A DNA stretch of 64,000 bases from Sphingobium baderi (GCF_001456115.1 NZ_CP013264.1:1224001-1288000), one strand, 5' to 3'; positions 7,810-17,110 are shown, numbered from the stretch's first letter. Made by a program: numbers and translations. The notes: generated by a model not told the origin, from the sequence alone.

Positions 7810-8385
7810 TTACCAGATCGCGCCTTGCGTTGCCGCTTCTGCCTCGCCGGGCCGGTCTGAACGGCCCAGAACGGCATTGCGATGTGGAAAACGACCGAAT
7901 TGCTTGACAACGGCGTGATGCTCGCGCGCGAAGTCCAGTGATTGCTGATCGCCCGCAGCTTCGAACAGCGTGAGCGAAAGCTCCTGATCCTCAAGCGCCT
8001 CGCTGTGCTGGAAAGGCATGTAGAAGAAGAGACGGCCAGCCCCGCCAATCTGGATATCATAGCCATGGGCGATAGCGCCGCGGGCAATGTCGCGGGCGAG
8101 GGGATCGGTGGCAAAGGCCGTGGCGCTTTGCCGGAACATATTGCGGGGCAATTGGTCGAACAGCAGCACCGCGGCCAGCGCTTCGTCCGCGCGTTCGAGG
8201 AAGTCTTCGGCAGGCAATCTCCGCTTTTCTTCCCAAGTCTTCATGAAACGCGTTTTGCAGAGTCGATCCAATAGCGGATCATGGCCCCACCAGCCTTTTT
8301 CGCCGACCTGATTGAACCAGAAGTCAAGCAGCGCCGCCGCCCAATCGGCGGTCACGGCATCGGGACTATCGGTCAACATGTTCAT
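7810..8385 (-). CDS. DUF924 family protein
   Basis: This is a 191-residue, mostly helical, soluble protein of the DUF924 family (TPR-like fold), which is common in proteobacteria and of unknown function. The conserved blocks are visible: FDQLPRNMFR near residue 80, FYMPFQHSE near 125 and FGRFPHRN near 167. It lies alone between glnK (upstream regulatory region at 7646-7809) and tldD, all on the minus strand. The gap to glnK contains two 13-bp direct repeats (7760-7772 and 7789-7801) of unknown meaning. The family is clear and the function is not known. Confidence 0.85.
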   Translation of the reverse strand: MNMLTDSPDAVTADWAAALLDFWFNQVGEKGWWGHDPLLDRLCKTRFMKTWEEKRRLPAEDFLERADEALAAVLLFDQLPRNMFRQSATAFATDPLARDIARGAIAHGYDIQIGGAGRLFFYMPFQHSEALEDQELSLTLFEAAGDQQSLDFAREHHAVVKQFGRFPHRNAVLGRSDRPGEAEAATQGAIW

Positions 8386-8439
8386 ACCAGATGAATGAGC
8401 GGCTCGCAGCCGGGTTCCTCAGCCCATGGCGGCTTCGCG

Positions 8440-9882
8440 TCAGGTCGCCGTGCCGCCGACCGTCAGCCCCTCGATCAGCAGGGTTGGCTGGCCGACGCCA
8501 GCAGGCACGCTCTGCCCGCCCTTGCCGCACATGCCGATGCCTTCGTCCAGTGCCCAGTCATTGCCGATGCCTGCGACCTTGGTCAGCGCGGTCGGGCCAT
8601 CGCCGATTAGCGTGGCACCCTTGATCGGCTCGCCCAGCTTGCCATTCTCGACCTTGTAGGCTTCGGTGCAGGAAAAGACGAACTTGCCCGATACGATGTC
8701 GACCTGTCCGCCGCCGAAACTCTTGGCGAAGATGCCGGATTTCATGCGGCTCAGCAACTCTTGCGGGTCATCATTGCCGCCTTTGATGAATGTGTTGGTC
8801 ATGCGTGGCATCGGCGCGTGGGCGTAGCTTTCGCGGCGGCCGTTACCGGTCGGCTCGACGCCCATCAGCCGGGCGTTCAGCCGATCCTGCATATAGCCCT
8901 TGAGGATACCGTCGTCGATCAGGACATTTTCGCGGGTTGGCGTGCCCTCATCGTCGATGGAGAGGGAGCCGCGACGGTTCAGAATGGAGCCGTCATCCAC
9001 CACCGTCACGCCGGGTGCGGCAACGCGTTGACCAATGCGGCCGGAAAAAGCGCTGGTGCCCTTGCGATTGAAATCGCCCTCCAGCCCATGACCGATGGCT
9101 TCATGCACCAGCACGCCGGGCCAGCCCGGCCCCAATAGCACCGTCATCTCTCCGGCGGGGGCGGCGACAGACCGCAGGTTGACACGTGCCTGCGCCAGCG
9201 CTTCGTCTATGGCGCGGTTCCAGATCGCCGCATCCATGACCTGATCGTAAAGATAGCGCCCGCCCACCCCGAACACGCCGGTTTCGCGGCGGCCATTCTC
9301 CTCCAGGATAACCGACACGTTGAGGCGCACTAGCGGGCGAATATCCGTTGCGGTGAAACCGTCGGCGCGGAGGATCTCCACCACGGACCAGCTTCCCGAC
9401 AGGCTCACAGATACTTGCGCGACGCGGGGATCGCGGGCGCGGGCGGCTGCATCGATCTCGGCGCACAGCCTCACCTTCTCGGCGAAGGGGACGATCTCCA
9501 GGGGATTGGCGTCGGTATAAAGGTGGCGGTTGGTCCGCTGCGGAGGCGGGGCTGGCCTGCCCTCGGCCGGGTCAAGCAGCGTCAATGTTTCGGCGGCGCG
9601 GCGAATAGCGGCTTCGCTTATGTCGTTGGCGTGGGCAAAGCCCGTCATTTCGCCCGACACGCCGCGCAGGCCAAAGCCCGCATCGGTCGAATAGTCGGCG
9701 GTCTTCAGTCGCCCATCATCGAAGCCGAAGCTTTCGCTCGCCCGATATTGCAGATAAAGTTCGCCATCGTCGCAGGCTTTCAGCGCCTCGGCGGTCAGGC
9801 GGCACGCGCCATCTGGATCGAGCAGACCCGGACGATAGAGCAGGCCACGAGCATCGGTGAATTGGGAAGCAAGATCGGTCAT
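8440..9882 (-). CDS. tldD: Metalloprotease TldD
   Basis: This is a 480-residue TldD subunit of the TldD/TldE (PmbA) zinc protease. The motif HEAIGH at residues 260-265 is the family's HExxxH metal site, and the downstream segment of the catalytic C-terminal barrel (IVSGKFVFSCTEAY) is intact. TldD/E threads unfolded peptides into a central cavity; it matures microcins and affects CcdA antitoxin stability in E. coli. The partner gene tldE is not in this window, which is usual when the two are unlinked. Length is normal. No signal peptide is present, so the protein is cytoplasmic. Confidence 0.95.
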   Translation of the reverse strand: MTDLASQFTDARGLLYRPGLLDPDGACRLTAEALKACDDGELYLQYRASESFGFDDGRLKTADYSTDAGFGLRGVSGEMTGFAHANDISEAAIRRAAETLTLLDPAEGRPAPPPQRTNRHLYTDANPLEIVPFAEKVRLCAEIDAAARARDPRVAQVSVSLSGSWSVVEILRADGFTATDIRPLVRLNVSVILEENGRRETGVFGVGGRYLYDQVMDAAIWNRAIDEALAQARVNLRSVAAPAGEMTVLLGPGWPGVLVHEAIGHGLEGDFNRKGTSAFSGRIGQRVAAPGVTVVDDGSILNRRGSLSIDDEGTPTRENVLIDDGILKGYMQDRLNARLMGVEPTGNGRRESYAHAPMPRMTNTFIKGGNDDPQELLSRMKSGIFAKSFGGGQVDIVSGKFVFSCTEAYKVENGKLGEPIKGATLIGDGPTALTKVAGIGNDWALDEGIGMCGKGGQSVPAGVGQPTLLIEGLTVGGTAT

Positions 9883-9982
9883 GCGTCCGATATAGAATGA
9901 TTTCGAGGCAGGTGAAGCCCACCGCCTCGGGAATCACGTCAAATTAGATGCCGAAGTCGCCCTTAAGCCCGGCGAAATTTCG

Positions 9983-10210
9983 TCAGATGCTGGCGCCTGA
10001 GGCTATATCGGGCAAATTGCCTACTTCAGGCGTGTCACCCGGCCCGCCGATCAGCACGAAGCGCCGGTCGCAATAGCCGCAGTCGACATAGCCATGCTCG
10101 TCGATTTCCAGAAAGACGCGCGGATGGCCGAGGGCGGCGGGAATGTCGCCCGAACCGTCGCAGGAAACGCGCGACCGGGAGACTCGGATGATTTCAGGCG
10201 GCTGGATCAT
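9983..10210 (-). CDS. CHCC zinc-finger domain protein (NDUFS6-like)
   Basis: This is a 75-residue protein with the CHCC zinc-binding pattern: Cys17, His29 (GHPR), Cys44 and Cys47 (CGYC). This matches the small alphaproteobacterial zinc-finger proteins related to mitochondrial complex I subunit NDUFS6. In mitochondria that subunit is an accessory complex I assembly and structural factor; the bacterial free-standing proteins are not well studied. It lies 100 bases upstream of tldD on the same strand. The GHPRVFLEI core and the YVDCGYC block make the family call firm. Confidence 0.82.
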   Translation of the reverse strand: MIQPPEIIRVSRSRVSCDGSGDIPAALGHPRVFLEIDEHGYVDCGYCDRRFVLIGGPGDTPEVGNLPDIASGASI

Positions 10211-10265
10211 GGAGCGGTCGATTAGCAGCGGTCGAGCCGGGCCGCAATATGCTGGCGGGCATGCA

Positions 10266-10424
10266 TTACATCAGCAGCGGAGGCGGGCAGGGCTTGTCCG
10301 AGGAGGCTGTGGCCTTGGCGGGTGGATACCAATCGAGGCAGTCCCTCATGCTCGCCGCCGCCGAAGGAGAGAGCAGAAACAGGATGGGGGCTATGACACC
10401 GCTGAAAAGGATTGAGACCGGCAT
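10266..10424 (-). CDS. Possible small secreted peptide, 52 residues
   Basis: An ATG at 10424 opens a 52-codon frame. The N-terminus looks like a signal peptide (MPVSILFSGVIAPILFLLSP, then SAAAS), followed by a short mature part with two cysteines and a proline-rich end. The upstream GGTCAGG is only a weak ribosome binding site. The frame lies in the 308-bp stretch between the zinc-finger gene and tRNA-Val, which is otherwise empty. I recognise no family and rate this as plausible but unproven. The overlapping plus-strand frames look like noise. Confidence 0.3.
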   Translation of the reverse strand: MPVSILFSGVIAPILFLLSPSAAASMRDCLDWYPPAKATASSDKPCPPPLLM

Positions 10425-10518
10425 GGGCTAGACGAGTGCCTGACCAGAGATTGCTGGCGGATGAATATCATTCATCCGCATCGATACGACGAACGACAAG
10501 TCACCGATCATGAATTTA

Positions 10519-10594
10519 TGGTGGGCGATGACGGGCTCGAACCGCCGACATTCTCGGTGTAAACGAGACGCTCTACCAACTGAGCTAATCGCCC
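10519..10594 (-). tRNA. tRNA-Val (anticodon UAC)
   Basis: This is a complete 76-nt cloverleaf with an encoded CCA end. The acceptor strands GGGCGAT and ATCGCCC pair. The D-arm TAGCTCAGTTGGTAGAGC is canonical, and the anticodon stem TCTCG/CGAGA encloses loop TTTACAC with anticodon TAC. The T-arm contains GGTTCGAGCC. It lies between the zinc-finger region and the winged-helix gene, and no integration remnant is visible beside it. Confidence 0.97.
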
Positions 10595-10768
10595 CCGTGG
10601 GGATTTCCCCGCGCTTCTAGGGTCTTTTGGCCAACGGTCAAGAGTATGTTCGCGGAACAGAGCAGCAGCGAACGGACTGGAATGGATATGAGAGTCCCGA
10701 ACTATTCCCGAAGGAAGCGGCAGGGATGTCCCACATGGCTCTTGGGCGAGAGGAGCATTGCCTGCAGG

Positions 10769-11803
10769 TCACGCATGTATCCCCGTTCTTCCATCATGGC
10801 CAAGAAAGCGTCGGCTCGCTCCAAACCAACGGGTCAGGGCGGCGGCGGCACTATCGGCCAAGGTGATGAAGACGCGGCGCCCGTCGTGCGGATCGGCCTG
10901 TCGTTGCAATAGCCCTTTTTCCGTCAATGTGCGAATCCAACGGAGCGCGGTGGTGGGCGGCACGGCCGATGCGATGCATAGGCTGGACACCGATACGCGT
11001 TCCTGTCCCAGCCGCGCGGCAAACAGGTCGAGCAGCATGTCCCATGCCGGATCGGCAAACAGGTCCCCCGGCAGAAACTCGTCACGCAGGCGGCGGACGC
11101 GCAACCAGTCCCGCACCTGTTGAGGTGTGATGTCATTCCGTCCATCCACGTCTGTCTGCTCCTCGCCCAGGGGGGCAATGGCAGGCATGCCTATATAATC
11201 GCTTGGTCGATCGGAAATGCGGGGGCCAAGTTCGAAGGACGGTGCGGCCTGATGCCGTCTTTGGGTCAGTGTTTCCAGAGTGCGGGCAAGGCGGCTGACT
11301 TCATCGCTCAGCTTTTGCAGGCGGATGCCGTCGCTATCGCCGCTGAGGTCATGAAGGGTCTGCCCGTTGCCTATTGTCTCGACGGCGGCAAGTAGCGCGG
11401 CAGCGAGATCGGTTTCATCAGGTCGACACAGCAACTGCGTCCGTTCATTACGGGTGCAGGCATAGGCCAGATCGATCGTTTCCAGGCCAGCCGCGAGGAT
11501 CACCGGAATATCATGCTGGATGGCAAAGGTTTCCACCTGTACGAACAGGCGTTCCAATATCGGATGGGCCCGGTCGCATAGCAGGAGAACGACGTCACAG
11601 CCGAGCTGAATGTCAAGCCGGGAGGGCGCGTCCTCTATCGCCACCGCCTCCAGAAGGCGCAGCCCGGCCGCCGAAGCGACAGTTGCCATATCGCCCGTTG
11701 CCGCCATATCGGTCAAAACCAGCAAGCCGGCGCGATCATCCTTCGTGCCAAAGGGCAGATCGACCGATCCCTCGTTCGTGCCGTAGGGGAAATCATAGGT
11801 CAT
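10769..11803 (-). CDS. MarR-like winged-helix protein with N-terminal receiver-like domain
   Basis: This is a 344-residue protein in two parts. Residues 25-150 resemble a degenerate Rossmann or receiver fold (strands LLVLTDMA, DVVLLLCD, IPVILAAG), but the usual phospho-acceptor pocket is not evident. After a linker, residues 235-330 form a winged helix: the segment SLCIASAVPPTTALRWIRTLTEKGLL looks like helix-turn-helix, and DPHDGRRVFITL like the wing. This MarR-type module with the lead-in RRLRDEFLPGDLFADPAWDMLLDLF is frequent in sphingomonads. It is probably a DNA-binding regulator with an unknown signal. It stands alone between tRNA-Val and the transaminase gene. Confidence 0.6.
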   Translation of the reverse strand: MTYDFPYGTNEGSVDLPFGTKDDRAGLLVLTDMAATGDMATVASAAGLRLLEAVAIEDAPSRLDIQLGCDVVLLLCDRAHPILERLFVQVETFAIQHDIPVILAAGLETIDLAYACTRNERTQLLCRPDETDLAAALLAAVETIGNGQTLHDLSGDSDGIRLQKLSDEVSRLARTLETLTQRRHQAAPSFELGPRISDRPSDYIGMPAIAPLGEEQTDVDGRNDITPQQVRDWLRVRRLRDEFLPGDLFADPAWDMLLDLFAARLGQERVSVSSLCIASAVPPTTALRWIRTLTEKGLLQRQADPHDGRRVFITLADSAAAALTRWFGASRRFLGHDGRTGIHA

Positions 11804-12040
11804 GAGCGGCTCCCGTGCTTGTTCTGTTCTTCACCCTACTGAAATATCGGAACAGCGCAGCCCGATCTTTTCTCCAAAGCGGAGACAATGGCGGCCGCCC
11901 TCGGGGTTGTGTAGGAAAAAGGAAACGGGCTCGCAACGAACGTGCCGTTCCCGATGCGATTCGGCTGACTCATTTCACCAGATGAAGGGAAGGAGCGCAT
12001 GAGGAGGCATTCCTCCATATTGGACGCATTTTCGATCTTT

Positions 12041-12892
12041 TCAGGAAGCAGTGCGGCGGGCGAAGTCGATATAGAGTTCGCGCAGCCGCATCGCGACCGG
12101 GCCGGGAAGCCCGGAACCGATGGCCTGTCCGTCGATCCGCACCACCGACTGGCAAAGCGTGGAGGCGCTTGTGATGAAGGCTTCGCGGGCGGCGAGCGCT
12201 TCGATCACGGTGAAGGGACGGCGGATGACCTTGAGGCCGCTTTCCTCCGCCAGCGCCGTTAACGCCGCGCCAGTGCAGCCCGCCAGCACCGCATGGGAAT
12301 AAGGGCGGGTGATAATGCCTTCGTCGGTCAGGATGAAGGCGGTGGAGGATGCGCCTTCGGTCACGAAGCCATCCTCTATCATCCACGCTTCCTGCGCGCC
12401 TGAGACTTTGGCGGCCTGTTTCGCCATAGCCTGCGCCAGCAGCATGACGCTTTTGATGTCGCGGCGCTTCCAACGCAGATCGGGCGTGGTTGCCACGCTG
12501 ATCCCCGTGCGGACGGCGGGCACGTCGAGAAAAGGCTTGTCCTGCACGAACATGACCAGAGTAGGCTGGATTGCGGCGGAGGGCTGGAAATCGCGGGTGC
12601 CATCCGCGCCACGGGTCAGTTGGAGATAGACGAGGCCTTCGCCAAGGCCGTTGCGGGCGACGAGATTCTTTTGCACCGCCTCAATCTCCGCCGGGGGAAT
12701 AGGGAGGGGAATGTCGATTTCTCCGGCCGATCGTTCCAATCGGGCCAGATGCGCTGCACTGTCGACCAGATGACCGTCGATCACGGCAGCGACTTCATAG
12801 ATGCCGTCGGCAAAGAGGAAGCCCCGATCGAGCACGGAGACATGGGCCTGTTCCAAGGGAAGGAACCGACCGTTCAGATAAGCGACGGACAT
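12041..12892 (-). CDS. dat: Class IV aminotransferase, D-amino acid transaminase type
   Basis: This is a 283-residue fold-type IV PLP enzyme. The block DRGFLFADGIYEV near the N-terminus, the PLP lysine in RRDIKSVMLLAQ (about residue 147) and the EGASST segment near 180 fit D-alanine or D-amino acid transaminase rather than IlvE. Such enzymes interconvert D-amino acids and 2-oxo acids, for example to supply D-Glu for cell walls. The frame can start 9 codons earlier at 12919. ATG 12892 (MSVAYLNGRF) matches the family N-terminus better. It lies downstream of rpoN, in the place where many proteobacteria carry hpf and ptsN. Confidence 0.85.
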   Translation of the reverse strand: MSVAYLNGRFLPLEQAHVSVLDRGFLFADGIYEVAAVIDGHLVDSAAHLARLERSAGEIDIPLPIPPAEIEAVQKNLVARNGLGEGLVYLQLTRGADGTRDFQPSAAIQPTLVMFVQDKPFLDVPAVRTGISVATTPDLRWKRRDIKSVMLLAQAMAKQAAKVSGAQEAWMIEDGFVTEGASSTAFILTDEGIITRPYSHAVLAGCTGAALTALAEESGLKVIRRPFTVIEALAAREAFITSASTLCQSVVRIDGQAIGSGLPGPVAMRLRELYIDFARRTAS

Positions 12893-13014
12893 GGCGACGC
12901 GATCACCCTTCGGATGCATGGAAAGGTCGTGATGTTGCCGCTCCGCCGCCGCCGGTCAAGAGGTGTCTGGAATGCATTTTGCACGGCTGCTCACTATCCA
13001 GCCGCAGCGTGCGT

Positions 13015-14535
13015 TCAGGCGGCCTTGCCTTGCAACGCCTTTTGCCGCCGTCGCTGGACGGAGGAGCCTATGCCCATGGATTCGCGATATTTGGCAACGG
13101 TGCGGCGGGCTAGGTCCATGCCCTTGGCGCGCAGCAGGTCGACCAGCGTGTCGTCGGACAGGATGGCCTGCGGATCTTCTGTAGAGATCAACGCCTTAAT
13201 GTGGCTTTTCACCGCTTCGGCGGAGACTGCGCCATCGCCGCCCGCCGCAGCCACGCCGCTGGTGAAGAAATATTTGAGTTCGTAGAGGCCGCGCGGACAG
13301 GAGAGATATTTGTTCGACGTGACGCGACTGACTGTTGATTCATGCATCTCTATCGCTTCGGCTACGGCTTTGAGCGTCAGGGGCTTCAGATGCGCGACGC
13401 CCTTGTGGAAGAAATCCTCCTGCTGGCGCACGATCTCGCTTGCTACCTTGATGATGGTTTTCTGCCGCTGGTCGAGCGCCTTCACCAGCCAGTTGGCGCT
13501 GGCAAGACAGTCTGCGAGCCAGCTTTTGGCCGCTTTGCCCTGTGTCCCACTGGACAATTCGACATAATAGCTGCGGTTGATGAGGATGCGGGGCAGGGTG
13601 GTCGCGTTCACCTCGATCGCCCAGCCTTCCTTGGTCGGGTTGACGAACAGGTCGGGCGTGACCGGCGCGGCGCGTTCTCCGCCAAAGCGCAGGCCGGGTT
13701 TGGGATCATATCCACGCAGTTCGCGGATCATGTCGGTCATATCCTCCTCATCCACGCCGCAGATGCGGCGCAGTTGGGGCAGCGCGCCCCTGGCGAGCAG
13801 GTCGAGATTAGCGAGCAGCTTCGCCATGCAGGGATCGTAGCGGTCAACTTCCTTCGCTTGCAGGGCGAGACATTCGGCAAGCGAGCGCGCGCCGACGCCT
13901 GTGGGGTCGAAGCCCTGGATCACGCCCAGTACGCGCTCCACATCATAGAGCGGCACGCTCAGCCCATGAGCGGTTTCAAGGAGATTGGCCTCCAGATAGC
14001 CCGCTTCGTCGATCTGGCCGATCAGTTGCGTCGCGATGAGGATATCCATGCCCGACAGATGCGATCCGGCCTGCTCCATCAGATGTTCCTGAAGGCCGGG
14101 TTCCATCTTGGCGAAACTGTCCAAATCGGGCGCTTCGCCACTATAGCCCGGCATTATGTCGCCGCCGCCTGCTGATCCTACCGCTTGGGCGGCCAAGCGA
14201 TCGCCGGGGCCGTCATCGATAAAGGTTTCAGCGCTGTGGTCGACATCGAGGGGACAGTCGGCCTCGCCCAACCCCTGTCCGATCAGCGCGTCGGCTTCGC
14301 CTATGTCGGCGGAGAGGGTTGGTTGCTCAACATCGCGGTCCACGCCGTCAGCGGAGATGAACCGGTCATCCTCTGCGCCGCTGGATTCAAGCAGTGGGTT
14401 CTTTTCCAGCTCTCCCGCGACAAAGGCTTCGATTTCGAGATTCGACAGCGTCAGCAGCTTGATTGCCTGCTGAAGCTGCGGCGTCATGACGAGCGACTGG
14501 CTCTGCCGCAGGTCAAGGCGGGGACCGAGCGCCAT
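13015..14535 (-). CDS. rpoN: RNA polymerase sigma-54 factor RpoN
   Basis: This is a 506-residue sigma-54 factor. The glutamine- and leucine-rich region I opens the protein (QSQSLVMTPQLQQAIKLL). An acidic region II follows, then the core-binding domain, the helix-turn-helix (TVSRVTSNKYLSCPRGLYELKYFF) and a perfect RpoN box ARRTVAKYRE at residues 476-485. RpoN recognises -24/-12 promoters and needs AAA+ activators. Two such promoters occur in this window, at 7680-7696 and 53531-53546. It follows lptB by about 50 bases on the same strand, the usual lptB-rpoN order. The hpf and ptsN genes that often follow are absent here. Confidence 0.97.
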   Translation of the reverse strand: MALGPRLDLRQSQSLVMTPQLQQAIKLLTLSNLEIEAFVAGELEKNPLLESSGAEDDRFISADGVDRDVEQPTLSADIGEADALIGQGLGEADCPLDVDHSAETFIDDGPGDRLAAQAVGSAGGGDIMPGYSGEAPDLDSFAKMEPGLQEHLMEQAGSHLSGMDILIATQLIGQIDEAGYLEANLLETAHGLSVPLYDVERVLGVIQGFDPTGVGARSLAECLALQAKEVDRYDPCMAKLLANLDLLARGALPQLRRICGVDEEDMTDMIRELRGYDPKPGLRFGGERAAPVTPDLFVNPTKEGWAIEVNATTLPRILINRSYYVELSSGTQGKAAKSWLADCLASANWLVKALDQRQKTIIKVASEIVRQQEDFFHKGVAHLKPLTLKAVAEAIEMHESTVSRVTSNKYLSCPRGLYELKYFFTSGVAAAGGDGAVSAEAVKSHIKALISTEDPQAILSDDTLVDLLRAKGMDLARRTVAKYRESMGIGSSVQRRRQKALQGKAA

Positions 14536-14586
14536 CAGTCTGTCCCGATGCCTGAAGGGCGGGGGAGGAAAGTGCGCCCGATCATG

Positions 14587-15372
14587 TCACAGCGAGAAAT
14601 TCTCGCCCAGATAGAGCCGCCGGACGTCGGCATTGGCGACCAGTTCGGTCGGGCTGCCGGTAAAGAGCACCTGGCCGCTATAGATGATGCAGGCGCGATC
14701 CACGATTTCCAGCGTTTCGCGCACGTTATGGTCGGTGATGAGGACACCTATCCCCCGTGTCTTGAGCTGCTTCACCAGATCGCGAATGTCGGCGATGGAC
14801 AGCGGGTCGATGCCCGCGAAAGGTTCGTCCAGCAGCACGATGGAAGGATTGGCCGCCAGCGCGCGGGCGATTTCGCAGCGGCGGCGTTCACCGCCCGACA
14901 GTGCCATGGCGGCGGAATCGCGCAGGCGGGTAAGGCCGAATTCTTCCAGCAGCTGTTCAAGGCGGGCCGCGCGGGAACTCTTGTCCGGCTCGGCCAATTC
15001 CAGCACCGCGCCGATATTCTGCGCGACGGTAAGGCCACGAAAGATCGACGTTTCTTGCGGCAGATAGCCAAGGCCCAATATCGCGCGGCGATACATGGGA
15101 AGCCCTGTAATGTCCTGCCCGTCGAGGATGATGCGGCCATGATCGGGGCGGACGAGGCCCATGACTGAATAGAAGCAGGTCGTCTTGCCCGCGCCATTGG
15201 GGCCGAGCAGGCCGACGACTTCGCCTTTGCCCACGGTCAGCGAGACGTCGGTCAAGACAGCGCGCTTGTCATAGCTTTTGGCAATGGAGATCACTGACAG
15301 GCCGTCGCCCACTTCCTGTGGCACAGGATAGGTTTCGGCAGTCTTGTTTTCCATGATCGTCACATCGTCCAT
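14587..15372 (-). CDS. lptB: LPS export ABC transporter ATPase LptB
   Basis: This is a 261-residue ABC ATPase of the LptB2FGC machine, which extracts LPS from the inner membrane and pushes it across the Lpt bridge. Walker A GPNGAGKT lies at residues 57-64, the signature LSGGERRR at 158-165 and Walker B IVLLDEP ends near 184. The frame is open to 15672, but ATG 15372 follows AAGGAC at a good distance and gives the family length; ATG 15354 is an alternative. It leads into rpoN. The periplasmic partners lptC and lptA are elsewhere in this window (28841-30051), so the transport genes are split. Confidence 0.95.
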   Translation of the reverse strand: MDDVTIMENKTAETYPVPQEVGDGLSVISIAKSYDKRAVLTDVSLTVGKGEVVGLLGPNGAGKTTCFYSVMGLVRPDHGRIILDGQDITGLPMYRRAILGLGYLPQETSIFRGLTVAQNIGAVLELAEPDKSSRAARLEQLLEEFGLTRLRDSAAMALSGGERRRCEIARALAANPSIVLLDEPFAGIDPLSIADIRDLVKQLKTRGIGVLITDHNVRETLEIVDRACIIYSGQVLFTGSPTELVANADVRRLYLGENFSL

Positions 15373-15478
15373 TCGTCTGTCCTTGCAGCCGCTTTGGTTA
15401 ATCACGCGTATAGATCGATCCGAAATGCGGCAATTGGCAAGCTTTGTGCATGTCGGGATCGCCGGAGCAAGGGGAAAA

Positions 15479-17110
15479 TCACTGCCCGCCCGTGACATGG
15501 GATGGAAATGGCGCTTTTCCAGTCCCGCCAGCCAGATCGATAGTCCGTTCGATGCCGATGGCGCGGAGGAAGGCGCCATCATGGCTGACCACCAGCAGTG
15601 CGCCATCATAGCCGTTAAGGCCTGCTTCGACGGCTTCCATCGCTTCCAGATCCAGATGATTGGTTGGTTCATCGAGGATCAGTAAGGGTGGGGGCGATGC
15701 TCCGCCCAGCACGCATGCAAGCCCCGCACGCAGCATCTGACCGCCGCTCAGTGTAGCGACCCGCTGATCGGCGGCGTCGGCGCGGAAACGAAAATGGGCC
15801 AGCGCGGCTCGGCAGGCATGATTTCCGACGCCAGGATGGAAGCGCAGGAAATTCTCCGCGATGGTCCGCGCGGGATCGAGCAGCGTGACCTGCTGATCGA
15901 GAAGGGCGAAGGGCACATGCAATTTCACGTCTCCGGCCCAGGGCCGTAGATGACCTGTGATGGTGGCCAGCAGGGTGGATTTACCCGAACCATTGGGACC
16001 GGCCAGCGCGATCCGTTCCGGCCCGACTATGGAAAAGCCGAGGCTGGTGATGATGGCACGTTCCCGTTCGTGGCCAACTGTCAGACTCTCCACATCGAGC
16101 ACGCGTTGGGACGCAGCGAGGCCCGTTGGCGTGAGAGCGATGGAGATGGGTTCGACCACTTCGACACGCGCTTTTGCCTGACGAGCAGCCTGCTCGGCAT
16201 CGGCACGCAGGCGGTCGGCCAGATGAGCATTGTCGCCGCCACTCTTTTCCGCGCGTTCACGCCGCATGCCCAAAACTATGCGGGGCATGTCGCCGCGTGC
16301 GCCCTTCCGGCGGCCTGCGGCGTCGCGTCGCTGTTTGCGCTCGACCGCGATCTGGGCATCGCGGCTTGCAGCTTTAACGCGGCGCTCAGCGGTAGCGAGA
16401 TCCTGTTGTGCGGCGGCGAGTTCAACGGCCTTGCGCTCGCGATAATGGCTCCAGTTGCCGCCATGGCGAGTGGCGCCGATGCTCGTAAGTTCGAGGATCG
16501 CGTCCATTTCCTCCAGCAGTTCGCGGTCGTGGCTGACTATAATCGCGCCGCCACGCCAATCACGCAGTAGGTTGAGCACGGCGCGCCGTCCATCATGATC
16601 GAGATTGTTGGTTGGCTCGTCCAGCAACAGAAAATCGGGCTGGGCGAAAACAGCCGCAGCAAGGGCAAGGCGCGTGCGCTGACCACCGGAAAAAAGGGCA
16701 AGGGAGGTAGCCGGAGTGGCGTCGAGCGCAAGTCGGCCAAGCGCGGACAGGATGCGGGACTCCAGCGTCCAGTCGGCATGTTCCAGTTCTACCATGCTGG
16801 CTTCACCGGTTTCGGCCTTTTGCAGCAGCGCCAGATCCTGCGTGACGCCGAACAGATCGGCGACCGTCTCGTCCGATTCGGCGCGGACGATCTGGCGCAG
16901 CCCGCTCAGCGTACCATTGAGGATGATATGCCCATTGAGCGGCTTCAACGTGCCATCAAGCAGATGCAGCAACGTGGATTTACCCACCCCATTGCGGCCG
17001 ACGATACCGGTGCGTTCCTGATTGAATTGGAGGTCGATGCCGGTAAGAACAGGCTGTCCTTCAGGCGTGGACCAACTGATATGGGAAACGGAAATGGAGG
17101 GCATGGGCAA
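15479..17110 (-). CDS. ABC-F family ATP-binding protein
   Basis: This is a 543-residue soluble protein with two ABC ATPase domains in tandem and no membrane segments, the ABC-F pattern. Walker A motifs GRNGVGKST (residues 38-46) and GPNGSGKST, signatures FSGGQRTRL and LSGGQMLRAG, and Walker B ending in LDEPTNNLDH and LDEPTNHLD are all present. A charged helical linker near the middle (RRVKAASRDAQIAVERKQRRD) is the P-site tRNA interaction motif region. ABC-F proteins act on ribosomes in translation or antibiotic protection. The subfamily (Uup, EttA or resistance type) cannot be assigned safely. ATG 17104 is an alternative start. Confidence 0.9.
   Translation of the reverse strand: MPMPSISVSHISWSTPEGQPVLTGIDLQFNQERTGIVGRNGVGKSTLLHLLDGTLKPLNGHIILNGTLSGLRQIVRAESDETVADLFGVTQDLALLQKAETGEASMVELEHADWTLESRILSALGRLALDATPATSLALFSGGQRTRLALAAAVFAQPDFLLLDEPTNNLDHDGRRAVLNLLRDWRGGAIIVSHDRELLEEMDAILELTSIGATRHGGNWSHYRERKAVELAAAQQDLATAERRVKAASRDAQIAVERKQRRDAAGRRKGARGDMPRIVLGMRRERAEKSGGDNAHLADRLRADAEQAARQAKARVEVVEPISIALTPTGLAASQRVLDVESLTVGHERERAIITSLGFSIVGPERIALAGPNGSGKSTLLATITGHLRPWAGDVKLHVPFALLDQQVTLLDPARTIAENFLRFHPGVGNHACRAALAHFRFRADAADQRVATLSGGQMLRAGLACVLGGASPPPLLILDEPTNHLDLEAMEAVEAGLNGYDGALLVVSHDGAFLRAIGIERTIDLAGGTGKAPFPSHVTGGQ

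Noticed and set aside
10519..10594. tRNA-Val as an integration site of a genomic island
   Set aside because: No integrase, no repeat of the tRNA end and no change of composition is seen on either side.
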